From contig DUOD01000067.1 in assembly GCA_012838995.1 (NCBI GenBank), positions 1 through 39,111 of the forward strand: a stretch of 39,111 nt of DNA, written 5' to 3'. Positions 18,665 to 27,616 of the stretch are shown here, in pieces. Under the pieces are notes generated by a model. It worked only from the letters and a program-made list of their open reading frames with translations. It searched no databases and was not told the DNA's origin. The stretch's first letter is position 1. Each line of letters starts with the position of its first letter. Both the position numbers and the translations under genes were made by a program. The stretch is from Clostridiales bacterium (GTDB lineage: Bacteria > Bacillota > Clostridia > DUOD01).

Positions 18665-19966
18665 TTATTTTCTCAATATTTTGACGGAAACCATGGCCTT
18701 GGCCATGAGTTTTTTATCGTGGGTCACCATTAATTCCGCCTTTCCGTAATTCCTCCCAATATCGATTATGTCAACTTCTACCTGTATCTCGTCATCCAAT
18801 TGAAGGGGTTTTATAAAATGGGCGGAAAAACTGTCAACCACTGCATTCATCCTGGTGACTTTTTTTATGGCAGCAACGCCTATGGTAGACATCACCAAGT
18901 TTAATGCGCCCTCGCTTGCCGTGCCTATTTCGCTAAGCATTATGGGCCCCACCCTACCTATAAACCTTATCCTTTGGCTGCTCTTATCCACTTCAAAGCT
19001 GTTTAGCACCATATCTTCCATGGCCTCTCCCACCTGGGGTTGGCTTTTCATATGATGTAATGCCCTTATGACGTCCTGTCGGCTAACCACTCCCACCAAC
19101 CGCTTGTCCTCCACCACAGGCAGCATCTCAATACTATCCCAGATCATAATATGGGCAGCATAGGCCACCGATGTCTTTGGAGTTACCGTAATAGGGTTTT
19201 TGGTCATTATCTTGGTTACCGGCCAGTCGTCCTCCAGGTCGGCAACATCCTTTGATGTTAAAATACCGATTACCCTGTCACGACCATCCACCACCGGAAA
19301 CCGGCTGTGGTTGGTGGTGGTAAGCAAAGTCTTCCAGTCGGCAATGGTGCTGTTATCGGTAAGGTATCGTACATTAGATTCCATAATATCCTCCACCAAC
19401 AGGATTTCTTTCTTTATCATTCTGTTTATGATAGCTTTGTTTATAAGGGTGACCACGGTAAAAGTATCGTATGTAGAAGAAATGACGGGCATTTCCTTTT
19501 GGTTTGCCAATGCCTTTATTTCATCATCACATTCGAAGCCACCGGTTATCAATACACCGCACTGGTTTTCAAGGGCAAGGCGGTAACATTCCTGTCGATT
19601 CCCCACTATTAGCAAAGCATTTTTTGAGATATATTTCTTCATCATATCAACGGTCATGGCACCTACAACGAACTTATTGAGGGGCTTGTCTAAGCCGTCC
19701 GTACCTCCCAGAACAACACCGTCCACAATTTTTTGCACCTCAGCAAAGATCAGTCTTTCGATGCCCTTCTTTTCCGAGCTTTCCATTCTAACGGTGCCTA
19801 CTCTGGGAATGGTCCTCACCATCCCTAAAGCCTGGGCATCCTTTATTGCCCTATAGGCCGTGCCTTGGCTGACGCTTAGATGACGGGAAATCTGCCTTAC
19901 CGAGATTTTGGTTCCTGGTTTCAACCGGCTTATATGTTCAAGAATCAAATTATGTTTTGTGGTCAT
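18665..19966 (-). CDS. ytoI: YtoI-like regulator: HTH, DRTGG, two CBS, hotdog domain, 433 aa
   Basis: This protein has the multi-domain order of Bacillus YtoI. An N-terminal winged helix (about 1-60, with ISRHLSVSQGTAYRAIKDA) is followed by a DRTGG domain (about 70-180), a pair of CBS domains (about 195-310, VVDGRDRVIGILTSKDV and VVEDKRLVGVVSRQDV) and a C-terminal hotdog domain (about 325-433). CBS pairs generally sense adenine nucleotides, so a ligand-responsive DNA-binding role is plausible but unproven. AAGGAGTG precedes the ATG. It heads the block leading to dnaE, pfkA and pyk. Confidence 0.88.
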   Translation of the reverse strand: MTTKHNLILEHISRLKPGTKISVRQISRHLSVSQGTAYRAIKDAQALGMVRTIPRVGTVRMESSEKKGIERLIFAEVQKIVDGVVLGGTDGLDKPLNKFVVGAMTVDMMKKYISKNALLIVGNRQECYRLALENQCGVLITGGFECDDEIKALANQKEMPVISSTYDTFTVVTLINKAIINRMIKKEILLVEDIMESNVRYLTDNSTIADWKTLLTTTNHSRFPVVDGRDRVIGILTSKDVADLEDDWPVTKIMTKNPITVTPKTSVAYAAHIMIWDSIEMLPVVEDKRLVGVVSRQDVIRALHHMKSQPQVGEAMEDMVLNSFEVDKSSQRIRFIGRVGPIMLSEIGTASEGALNLVMSTIGVAAIKKVTRMNAVVDSFSAHFIKPLQLDDEIQVEVDIIDIGRNYGKAELMVTHDKKLMAKAMVSVKILRK

Positions 19967-20031
19967 TCAAACACTCCTTCTTAGTAAACATTTTATCATC
20001 TCCCGCCTTTCTTTGCCAGTTTTCAAATTGA

Positions 20032-20056
20032 AAAGAGAAAGCTAAGCTTTCTCTTT
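20032..20056 (-). terminator. Terminator after the HPr gene
   Basis: AAAGAGAAAGC (20032-20042) pairs with GCTTTCTCTTT (20046-20056) around a TAA loop. On the minus strand it is followed by TTTTCAATTT. It separates the whiA-HPr array from the ytoI-dnaE block. Confidence 0.82.
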
Positions 20057-20094
20057 ATTATAATTTGCCATCCTTCTTAACTTGTCTTGCCATA

Positions 20095-20364
20095 TTACGA
20101 TTTATCATCGGGATTGGAAGTTACAAACTCCACCAGGGCCTTTAGCGCATCATTCTCATCCTCGCCTTGAGCAACTAAAGTTATTTGGGTACCGGTGGAT
20201 ATTCCAAGAGACATCACACCCATAATACTTTTTGCACTAACCTTCTTATTATCCTTTTCTATCCATATTTCCGAATTGAATTTATTGGCCATCTGCACGA
20301 ATTCAGCAGCCGGTCGGGCATGGAGACCGTCCTTATTTCTAACCTTAACAGTGCTTTGTTTCAT
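20095..20364 (-). CDS. ptsH: HPr family phosphocarrier protein, 89 aa
   Basis: HPr passes phosphate in the sugar phosphotransferase system and, when phosphorylated on a serine, acts as catabolite co-repressor. With the start at 20364 the numbering falls exactly on the canonical sites: His15 in DGLHARPA and Ser46 in [12 protein letters not shown]. That supports this start over the ATG at 20373, which abuts the GGGAG ribosome site. Both sites are present, so this is HPr and not the Crh paralogue that follows whiA in Bacillus. The gene overlaps the end of whiA by 20 nt and lies in the same array as its kinase gene hprK. Confidence 0.95.
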   Translation of the reverse strand: MKQSTVKVRNKDGLHARPAAEFVQMANKFNSEIWIEKDNKKVSAKSIMGVMSLGISTGTQITLVAQGEDENDALKALVEFVTSNPDDKS

Positions 20365-21325
20365 TATATCCATCTCCCTTCTTAATTAAGGCCTCGGCTA
20401 TAGCATCCAGCTTGCGCAGCCTATGGTTTACACCCGATTTGCCGATTGGGGGTGACAGCATCTCGCCCAATTCCTTAAGACTGGCTTCCGAATGGCTTAG
20501 CCTAAGCCGAGCTATTTCTTTTAAGTTATTCGGTAGTTTTTCAAGCCCTATTGTGTCCCGAATATATTCAATATTTCTTATCTGCCTTATTGCGGCATTT
20601 ACGGTCTTGCTTAAGTTGGCTGTTTCGCAGTTAACTATTCTGTTGACATTGTTCCTCATTTCCTTATATATTCTTATATTTTCCAGTTTCAGTAGGGCTG
20701 AATGGGCACCTATTATATTCAGCAGATCCACTATCTGCTCTCCCTCTTTTAGGTATATAACGAAATTTGATTTCCTCATGGTGATTTTCGAATTAAGCTG
20801 AAAATGATTTATTAACTCGCTTAAATTATGGGCATACTCCTCATGGGTGGTTACAAATTCTACGTGATACGTCTTCTCGGGATCGCTGATGGAACCACAA
20901 CCCAAAAAGGCACCTCGGATATATGCCCGTTTACAGCAGTTCTTCCTAACTATCCTTGGATTTATCCCATAGTTTAGGTCGTATGCTCCGGAACTGTTAC
21001 GCTTCAGTATTCCTATCCTTTCCAGTAGCTTTCCGGCTCCCATCTGAGATGTAACCAGCAGTACATAACTATTGTTCTTTTTTAACCTGATGTTCTTCCT
21101 TACCATCACTTCGGTATTGATATTAAAAACAGCCTTTAACAGCATAAACAAACGTCGTGCAATAGAGGCATTTTCAGTTATAACCTTTAGGTTAATCCTT
21201 TGCTGCCCGGCTATCTGTACTATACCGCTGGTTTGTATAAGGGCCGTCAATTCAGAAACAAGGCAACAATCGTTCTTTACCACCAGCTTTGACAGTTCAT
21301 TCTTTGTTTTAGAGGAAAAGGACAA
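20345..21325 (-). CDS. whiA: WhiA family DNA-binding protein, 326 aa
   Basis: WhiA is a conserved Gram-positive protein linked to cell division and, in Streptomyces, to sporulation. The N-terminal part has the degenerate LAGLIDADG fold ([24 protein letters not shown]). The C-terminal part has the helix-turn-helix ([26 protein letters not shown] shape). The start is TTG with a G-rich ribosome site (GGGGTGAGG). It is 77 nt downstream of rapZ. In many Firmicutes yvcK lies between these two, but there is no room for it here. Confidence 0.95.
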   Translation of the reverse strand: MSFSSKTKNELSKLVVKNDCCLVSELTALIQTSGIVQIAGQQRINLKVITENASIARRLFMLLKAVFNINTEVMVRKNIRLKKNNSYVLLVTSQMGAGKLLERIGILKRNSSGAYDLNYGINPRIVRKNCCKRAYIRGAFLGCGSISDPEKTYHVEFVTTHEEYAHNLSELINHFQLNSKITMRKSNFVIYLKEGEQIVDLLNIIGAHSALLKLENIRIYKEMRNNVNRIVNCETANLSKTVNAAIRQIRNIEYIRDTIGLEKLPNNLKEIARLRLSHSEASLKELGEMLSPPIGKSGVNHRLRKLDAIAEALIKKGDGYNETKHC

Positions 21326-21402
21326 CCCCCCTCACCCCTTTAAATGGTTTTATGGTTTATTATATAAAAAAGTCCGCATAATATGGGCAATGCCTTTACT
21401 TA

Positions 21403-22269
21403 TTACCTGGGCGGGTCGTGATCCACATCTCGGTGATCAACCATTACCTTATAATTCTTATCCAATAGTCTTTCATACAAAAAATTGGCAATTGTGACCG
21501 AGCGGTGCTTACCTCCGGTGCATCCAATGGAAATAACCAACTGGCTTTTGCCTTCTTTTAAATATAAAGGTATCAGGAAATCCAGCATATCCTCCAGCTT
21601 ACTTAAAAACTCCTTTGCCTCCTTGGATTTAAGCACATATTCCCTCACCTCCGGTTGCCGCCCGGTGTAATGACGAAATCTATCAATCCAAAAGGGATTG
21701 GGTAAAAACCTAACATCAAAAACCAGGTCGGTATCCAGTGGTATTCCATACTTAAAACCAAAGGACATGATGGAAATAAATAAGCCGTGATGGTTCCTGT
21801 CGTCTAAAAAGAGTTTTACCAGCTCTTTTTTCAATTGTTTGGGTTGCAAGTTCGTGGTATCGATAATACTGTTGGCCCTAAGTTTTACGCCGGCCAGCAG
21901 TTCCCGTTCTTTATTAATAGCATCAACAACCCTGCCTGCACCTGCCAAGGGATGTTTTCTCCGGGTTTCTTTATACCTCTTAATAAGGGTTTCCGTTGTG
22001 GCTTCTAAAAACAATATCTCATACCTATACCCTTTATCCTCCAGGTCACGCAGGCATCCGAACAAGTCATCAAAAAACTCACCGCCTCTTATATCCACAA
22101 CTATGGCCACCCGTTCTATCTTCCCCTCAGACTGATAACATAGCTCAACAAACTTGGGTATTAGTTTGGGCGGTAAATTGTCGATACAAAAATACCCCAT
22201 ATCCTCTAGGTAACGCAAAGCTTGGGTTTTTCCGGCCCCAGACAGGCCCGTTACAATGAGAAATCTCAT
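21403..22269 (-). CDS. rapZ: RapZ/YvcJ nucleotide-binding protein, 288 aa
   Basis: This is a P-loop ATP/GTP-binding protein. In E. coli RapZ is an RNase E adapter that senses glucosamine 6-phosphate; in Bacillus the YvcJ homologue has a less clear role. The sequence shows Walker A TGLSGAGKT (residues 7-15), the Walker B region VAIVVDIRGG, and the C-terminal GCTGGKHRSV motif. The ATG at 22269 follows GGAGAAGGGG. It leads rapZ-whiA-HPr. Confidence 0.95.
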   Translation of the reverse strand: MRFLIVTGLSGAGKTQALRYLEDMGYFCIDNLPPKLIPKFVELCYQSEGKIERVAIVVDIRGGEFFDDLFGCLRDLEDKGYRYEILFLEATTETLIKRYKETRRKHPLAGAGRVVDAINKERELLAGVKLRANSIIDTTNLQPKQLKKELVKLFLDDRNHHGLFISIMSFGFKYGIPLDTDLVFDVRFLPNPFWIDRFRHYTGRQPEVREYVLKSKEAKEFLSKLEDMLDFLIPLYLKEGKSQLVISIGCTGGKHRSVTIANFLYERLLDKNYKVMVDHRDVDHDPPR

Positions 22270-22380
22270 AAAATATGCCCCTTCTCCTTTACACCCTTAA
22301 GTTTAATCTTTGCCCATCAATTTCAGTTTTAATAATCGGGTTGGTAGTCAATTGTGCTATCCTTTAACCCTCACCCATAA

Positions 22381-23121
22381 TTATAACATATTAACAATGT
22401 CTTCTTTTTTTAAACCGGCTTTTTTTACAATATCAATGGCCTTTGCAAAATTCCCCACGTCATCCGGTTTATGCGCATCGCTGTTTACAATAAATTTGGC
22501 GCCCTGTTCCTTGGCCACTCTGACATATTCTTCCCTCATATATCCGTGGCTGGCATTTATCTCCAGCAAAGTACCCCTGGCGGCTGCCTTTTGAGCCAGC
22601 AACCGAGTATCAATATTAATTTTGGCCCCGGGATGGGTTATGATATCTATTTTATGTCTTTCTATTGCCCTTACCATGGCTAGGGTATTCAGCTCCCTCA
22701 ACCGTCTGCTTAGTTCGGGCATAATGGGCGCTACTAAGTTTTTCAAAAACAGGTAGTATCCCGATTTAAAGTCCTTTGGCCAAACCGCTTTATGAAAACC
22801 CATTAGCACTATATCAAAATAATCCCTATACTCGTAGGGCAAATCTATGTCACCGTCCAGTGAGGTGAGATTTGTTTCGATGCCCATCAGTATTTTAATA
22901 TCAGGGTATTTTTTTTGTACATTATCTATTTCTTGTCTTAATTTCTTTATTTGACTCCGTTTTATACCGTAACTTATATGACTGATACCATGATCGGCTA
23001 TTGCAATTTCATTAAGTCCTTTACTTAAAGCTACCCTTACATTGTCTTCCACACTTCCGCTGCCATGGCTGTATACGGTATGGGTATGGTAGTCACCTAT
23101 AAATTTCACCTGTTCCACCAA
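22381..23121 (-). CDS. PHP-domain metal phosphoesterase, about 246 aa
   Basis: The PHP barrel protein shows the metal motifs DYHTHTVYSHG, IADHG, IETNL, ITHPGAKI and NSDAH, as in histidinol phosphatase and YcdX-type enzymes; the substrate is unknown. The start is uncertain. AGAAGG lies 6 nt before a TTG (23121) and 9 nt before a GTG (23118), but it touches the ATG at 23127. A GTG at 23151 would overlap the murB stop. It is one of two PHP genes that bracket murB and the ROK kinase. Confidence 0.83.
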   Translation of the reverse strand: MVEQVKFIGDYHTHTVYSHGSGSVEDNVRVALSKGLNEIAIADHGISHISYGIKRSQIKKLRQEIDNVQKKYPDIKILMGIETNLTSLDGDIDLPYEYRDYFDIVLMGFHKAVWPKDFKSGYYLFLKNLVAPIMPELSRRLRELNTLAMVRAIERHKIDIITHPGAKINIDTRLLAQKAAARGTLLEINASHGYMREEYVRVAKEQGAKFIVNSDAHKPDDVGNFAKAIDIVKKAGLKKEDIVNML

Positions 23122-23140
23122 TATCATCCTTCTGTTATAG

Positions 23141-24052
23141 CTATTCCTCACCTACCACCCTGATTTCAGGGGATAATTCAACCTGAAATTTTTCCTTGAC
23201 GGTATGAATTATATGATCCATCAACTGAAGTACATCCCGAGCAGTAGCATTTCCAACATTTATAATAAAACCGCAATGGAGTTCCGAAACCTGGGCATCT
23301 CCCACCCTGAAACCTTTAAGTCCCGCATCCTGGATGAGCTTACCTGCATAATAGCCTTCCGGTCTCTTAAAGACACTCCCTGCGCTGGGATAGGTTAGGG
23401 GCTGTTTTTTTTGCCTCCGCCTATTATAATCCCGTATTCTTTCCCTAATCTCATGACTAGGCTCTTTCTTTAAGATAAAGGTACCCTTTAATATAACCAT
23501 CGGTCTTTCTTGGAATATGCTGTGCCTGTATCCCAACTTCATGTCCCGATTACCCAAGGTAATAATATTCCCATCCGAGTCCAGGGCCTCTGCCTCCTCC
23601 ACCACATCCTTTATCTCACCGCCGTAGGCACCTGCATTCATGAACAGGGCACCGCCCACCGTACCGGGTATACCATGGGCAAATTCCAGACCACCCAAAC
23701 CGTGGTTTGCGGCTTCGTTGACCAGAGAACTTAAGGTTACACCGGCTGCTGCGGTTATCCTAAGACCTTTCACTTTCATGACCTTAAATCTTTCACCAAG
23801 TTTTATTACAACACCCCGTATGCCTCCGTCTCTGACCAGCAGGTTGCTTCCCCTTCCCATAACCAAAAATGGTATGTTATCCTGTCGGCATAATTCTATT
23901 ATGGCCTTTATGTCCTCCGGATCTTCCGGTGCTACAAAAACATCCGCCGGACCTCCTATTTTAAAGGATGTATGCTCCTTCATTTCCTCGTCCAGCCTAA
24001 CGTCCTTTATCCCTAAATCTTTTAAGCGTTTATATATTTCTTTTTTATTCAA
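23141..24052 (-). CDS. murB: UDP-N-acetylenolpyruvoylglucosamine reductase, 303 aa
   Basis: This FAD enzyme uses NADPH to make UDP-N-acetylmuramate for peptidoglycan. The FAD domain begins at HTSFKIGGPADVFV, with MGRGSNLLVRDGG, and GIPGTVGGALFMNAGAYGGEI. The C-terminal part has the catalytic YPSAGSVFKRP and LHCGFIINVGNATARDV. This is the short Firmicute (type II) form. The start is TTG with GGGGGTG upstream. It lies 30 nt after the glucokinase gene. Confidence 0.96.
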   Translation of the reverse strand: MNKKEIYKRLKDLGIKDVRLDEEMKEHTSFKIGGPADVFVAPEDPEDIKAIIELCRQDNIPFLVMGRGSNLLVRDGGIRGVVIKLGERFKVMKVKGLRITAAAGVTLSSLVNEAANHGLGGLEFAHGIPGTVGGALFMNAGAYGGEIKDVVEEAEALDSDGNIITLGNRDMKLGYRHSIFQERPMVILKGTFILKKEPSHEIRERIRDYNRRRQKKQPLTYPSAGSVFKRPEGYYAGKLIQDAGLKGFRVGDAQVSELHCGFIINVGNATARDVLQLMDHIIHTVKEKFQVELSPEIRVVGEE

Positions 24053-24082
24053 CTATACACCCCCAAAATGAAATCCATGGGC

Positions 24083-25027
24083 TCATCCTTTGGCAATCAT
24101 GGCGGCACCTATAATACCTGCATCATTACCCAACTGAGCAAGCTTGATATCAGCCCATCCCAGTTGGTTATAAAATATATGTTCCTCTACTTTTTTCTTG
24201 AGGGGCTCCAGTAGGAATTCCCCGGCCTTAGATACACCGCCGCCGATTATTATTGCTTCCGGATCAAAGATATTGATAATACTTATTATGCCCATGGCTA
24301 AATAATATATAAACCTATCAAAAACCTCAATTGCAACCCAGTCCCCTTTTCTAGCCGCGTCCACCACCACCTTGGCATCGATTCTTTCCACCTTACCACC
24401 TGCAAGCTCTAACATTAATGAGCCGCCCTTTTGCCCAACAGCCCCCTGGGCCATGGTGGACAGTGCGGTTGCCGAGACGTATTGTTCCCAACAACCTTTG
24501 TTACCGCAGTTGCATTGGGGACCGTTTATATCAAATATAAAGTGGCCCAATTCGCCACCTACCCCATGGCTGCCGGGGTAAACCCGGCCGTCCAATATAA
24601 TGCCGGAACCTAAGCCCGTGCCTATGGTTAGAGTTATGGACGAATTATAACCCCGGCCTGCACCAAGCATATACTCGGCAAGACCTGCAACATTGGCATC
24701 ATTATCTATGTATATCGGTTTATTGACATACTTTTCCAATTCATGGGAAATGGGCACATTCACCCACCCAAGATTATTGGCAAAGACAACGGTACCTTTA
24801 GAGTTGTCACATACTCCGGGTATGCCTATGCCAATACCCTTAATCTCATCCATAGACCAACCGCTGGATTCCATGATGCCGGATACCAAAACACCCATAT
24901 CCTTTATTATTTCCTGAAACGTCCTTGACCTTAGAGTAGGTGTGCTATCCTTAATCACAATATTTCCCTTTTCATCCACCAACCCTGCGGCTATATTGGT
25001 GCCTCCCAAATCAATACCGATATACAT
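24083..25027 (-). CDS. glcK: ROK-family glucokinase, 314 aa
   Basis: This sugar kinase of the ROK family most likely phosphorylates glucose. It has the N-terminal phosphate loop GIDLGGTNIAAGLVDE, the sugar-binding IYIDNDANVAGLAE, TIGTGLGSGIIL, the ROK consensus GGELGHF, and the zinc motif CNCGNKGCWEQ. It lacks the N-terminal HTH found in ROK repressors, which favours an enzyme. GGAGGG lies just before the ATG. Its position between hprK and murB ties it to carbon flow and wall precursors. Confidence 0.9.
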   Translation of the reverse strand: MYIGIDLGGTNIAAGLVDEKGNIVIKDSTPTLRSRTFQEIIKDMGVLVSGIMESSGWSMDEIKGIGIGIPGVCDNSKGTVVFANNLGWVNVPISHELEKYVNKPIYIDNDANVAGLAEYMLGAGRGYNSSITLTIGTGLGSGIILDGRVYPGSHGVGGELGHFIFDINGPQCNCGNKGCWEQYVSATALSTMAQGAVGQKGGSLMLELAGGKVERIDAKVVVDAARKGDWVAIEVFDRFIYYLAMGIISIINIFDPEAIIIGGGVSKAGEFLLEPLKKKVEEHIFYNQLGWADIKLAQLGNDAGIIGAAMIAKG

Positions 25028-25055
25028 ATCCCTCCGGCCTCCGAGTTAGTTTTTA

Positions 25056-25793
25056 TTACTCAAATTCTATTTCCTTTCCCCTACTCCTTAGAAAATTCAA
25101 TAATTTTTCAACAGATGTATTTATTACGTTTTCCTCGCCTAAACCTGCCTCTTTAATTAATTCCAAAGCCTTGTCAAAGATACCGATATGGAAGGATATA
25201 TGGGAATCACTACCCAAAGCCACAATCCCTCCGGCATCCTTTACCCTTTTTGCCAGCTTGAGGCAGTTTCTAAAGCTTCCCCTCCTAGCCCTGAAGGAAT
25301 GGTTGTTTATTTCCAACAACTTATTGTTATCCAGTGCCGCTTGGACAACGCTGTCTATGTCAATAGGAAAGCGTGGATTACCGGGATGGCCGATAATATC
25401 TATATATGGATTTTTAATGGCATTTATTAAAGCCTTTGTGTTGGAATGAATGTCCCGCGGGGGGATTATCGGTTCGTGTAGGCTGGCAATTACTATATCC
25501 AACCTCTTTAATGCCCTCTCGCTCAAGTCTATATTCCCATCTTCGTCTAAAATATTTACTTCCGCTCCCCGCAGTATTTTCACGCCATACATTTCCCTGG
25601 GAATAACCTTTATATTCCTAAAAAAAAATTCATTGTGCCCCGGAAGTAACTTTGGTCCATGCTCGGTCACTGCGAACAATTCAAGCCCTATATCCCTCGC
25701 TTGTTTGGCTATTTCTTGAACCGTGCTATAACCATGCTGGCATGCCACTGTATGACTGTGAATGTCCAGTACTATATTCAATTTGTTTTCCAC
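25056..25793 (-). CDS. PHP-domain phosphatase, YcdX-like, 245 aa
   Basis: This is a second PHP enzyme. Its motifs DIHSHTVACQHGYST, VTEHGP, LRGAEVNI, IASLHEP, IIGHPGNPRFP and LGSDSH match the trinuclear-metal YcdX branch, which contains phosphatases. The substrate is not known. It starts 12 nt after hprK. It is only distantly similar to the other PHP protein at 22381 and probably has a different substrate. Confidence 0.88.
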   Translation of the reverse strand: MENKLNIVLDIHSHTVACQHGYSTVQEIAKQARDIGLELFAVTEHGPKLLPGHNEFFFRNIKVIPREMYGVKILRGAEVNILDEDGNIDLSERALKRLDIVIASLHEPIIPPRDIHSNTKALINAIKNPYIDIIGHPGNPRFPIDIDSVVQAALDNNKLLEINNHSFRARRGSFRNCLKLAKRVKDAGGIVALGSDSHISFHIGIFDKALELIKEAGLGEENVINTSVEKLLNFLRSRGKEIEFE

Positions 25794-25804
25794 TCCTTAG
25801 ACAG

Positions 25805-26728
25805 TTACTTAATACTATCAATGGTCTTTTGAAGTCTTTTGTTCAATTCCTTGGCTGCATGGTAACCCATATTTTTCAGTCTAAAATTTCTTGCAGCTAC
25901 TTCAAGTACTATGGCTATGTTCCTGCCCGGCCGTACCGGTATGGTTAGCTTGGGAATCTTCACGTCCATTATGGTAATATACTCTTGTACCAATCCCAGC
26001 CTGTCATATTCCTTATTATTATCCCATAATTCAAGGCTAATAACCAAGTCTATAGACTTGCTGTCAATTACCGCACCGGCACCATACATGGCCTTCACAT
26101 CTATAATGCCCACGCCCCTTATTTCCATAAGATGCTTTATCAATTCCGGTGCCTGACCTACCAATCTGTTCTGGGTTACTTTCTTAATCTCCACGGCGTC
26201 ATCGGCTACCAACCTATGGCCCCTTTTTACAAGCTCCAAGGCAGTTTCGCTCTTGCCTATACCGCTCTCCCCAAGTAAATACATACCCACTCCGTAAACA
26301 TCCACCAAAACCCCGTGCTGGGTGGTCACCGGGGCCAGTTTTCTATCCAGAAAACCTATTGCCCTATGCACAAAGTTTGTAGTAGTATCCTTTGAATGGA
26401 GTATTATTCTGTTATATTTTTGAGCAATTTCAATCATTTCTTTTGGTATGTCCAAATTTCTACACACAACGGTACACGGCGTGTCATATTCAAAAAACTT
26501 TTCCAGTCTCTTGTACCTGACATCCGGGTCCAGGTCCTCCAGAAAGGTCATCTCCACCTTGCCTAAAACCTGAAGCCTGTCAAAAGCAAAATATTCGAAG
26601 AACCCGGCTATCTGCAGTCCAGGCCTGTTTATGTCGCTGGTGTTGATTTCAAAAGCATCATGATGTCCGCCGCAGACGATCTCAAGATCCAACGCTTCAA
26701 TAAACTCACTTAATAATATAGAAGCCAT
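25805..26728 (-). CDS. hprK: HPr kinase/phosphorylase, 307 aa
   Basis: This enzyme adds phosphate to, or removes it from, Ser46 of HPr and is the master switch of carbon catabolite repression in Firmicutes. The Walker A loop GESGIGKS is at residues 153-160, followed by LVADDAVEI and the signature MEIRGVGIIDVKAMYGAGAV. Length is standard. AGGAGG lies 4 nt before the ATG. The substrate HPr is encoded seven genes downstream in the same array. Confidence 0.97.
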   Translation of the reverse strand: MASILLSEFIEALDLEIVCGGHHDAFEINTSDINRPGLQIAGFFEYFAFDRLQVLGKVEMTFLEDLDPDVRYKRLEKFFEYDTPCTVVCRNLDIPKEMIEIAQKYNRIILHSKDTTTNFVHRAIGFLDRKLAPVTTQHGVLVDVYGVGMYLLGESGIGKSETALELVKRGHRLVADDAVEIKKVTQNRLVGQAPELIKHLMEIRGVGIIDVKAMYGAGAVIDSKSIDLVISLELWDNNKEYDRLGLVQEYITIMDVKIPKLTIPVRPGRNIAIVLEVAARNFRLKNMGYHAAKELNKRLQKTIDSIK

Positions 26729-26739
26729 AACTCCTCCTT

Positions 26740-27537
26740 TTATGATAATATAAATTTTTCAATAACATGGGCTACGCCGTCATTATAATGGGGCAGAGTA
26801 ATAAAATCCGCATGGGCTTTGACATCGTCAGGCGCATTGGCCACAGCAACCCCCAGCCCTGCCACTTCCAACATTGAGATATCATTAAAGCTGTCGCCTA
26901 TGGCAATTACTTGTTCCCTTGGAATACCCAGCATATTCATCAACGCCTTAACCCCATTACCCTTGGTAGCTTCCCAATGATTAAATTCCAAATATTCGGG
27001 GCAGGATATGGTAATGGCCAAGCTATCGCCAAATACCGCCACCGCCTCTTCCCATAATTTGCTTATATTATGCTGCTCATCAATAATCAACAATTTGGCC
27101 GGCGGATCGTTAACAAAAGCCATTAAATCAGAACAATACACCCCTCTTATTTTTGTTTGACTATAATATTTATCCTGCCATTGGCATTCCTTGGAATAAT
27201 AATAATTATTATCGTAGCTGACTTGTATATAAAGGTCTCTGTCCAAAGCAAATTTCAATATTTGTCTGGTAAGCTCCATGCTGACAGGCCTGCTGTGTAA
27301 TTTTTCCCCGGTAATGGGATGGATGATGGTGGCACCTTGGCAACTGATAATCGGAATATTTATCCCCAATTGCTTTGCAAAGGGCAGGGCCGAAGAAAAA
27401 ATCCTGCCTGTTGCGATAGTAACCATTACTCCCTTGTCCCTGGCCTTTTTTATGGCCCGTTGATTGCCTTCGCTTATTTGTGATACACAATTTAGCAACG
27501 AATCATCTAAATCCACTACAACCAGTTTGTAGTTCAA
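26740..27537 (-). CDS. Cof-type HAD phosphatase, about 265 aa
   Basis: This HAD-superfamily hydrolase probably acts on a sugar phosphate or similar small molecule. The nucleophile motif is VVVDLDDSLL, motif II is MVTIATGRIFSS, and motif IV is AIGDSFNDISML. The C-terminal cap fits the Cof family. The preferred start is a TTG (27537), 9 nt after AAAGGAG, giving MNYKLVVVDLDD. A longer frame exists upstream to 27600 but has no ribosome site. It is 80 nt downstream of uvrC. Confidence 0.88.
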   Translation of the reverse strand: MNYKLVVVDLDDSLLNCVSQISEGNQRAIKKARDKGVMVTIATGRIFSSALPFAKQLGINIPIISCQGATIIHPITGEKLHSRPVSMELTRQILKFALDRDLYIQVSYDNNYYYSKECQWQDKYYSQTKIRGVYCSDLMAFVNDPPAKLLIIDEQHNISKLWEEAVAVFGDSLAITISCPEYLEFNHWEATKGNGVKALMNMLGIPREQVIAIGDSFNDISMLEVAGLGVAVANAPDDVKAHADFITLPHYNDGVAHVIEKFILS

Positions 27538-27616
27538 TAATAACTTCTCCTTTCCCCGCTTTACGTCTGTATCAATAATATTATATATTGTGTATTGCAA
27601 TAAATTAATAGGTTTG

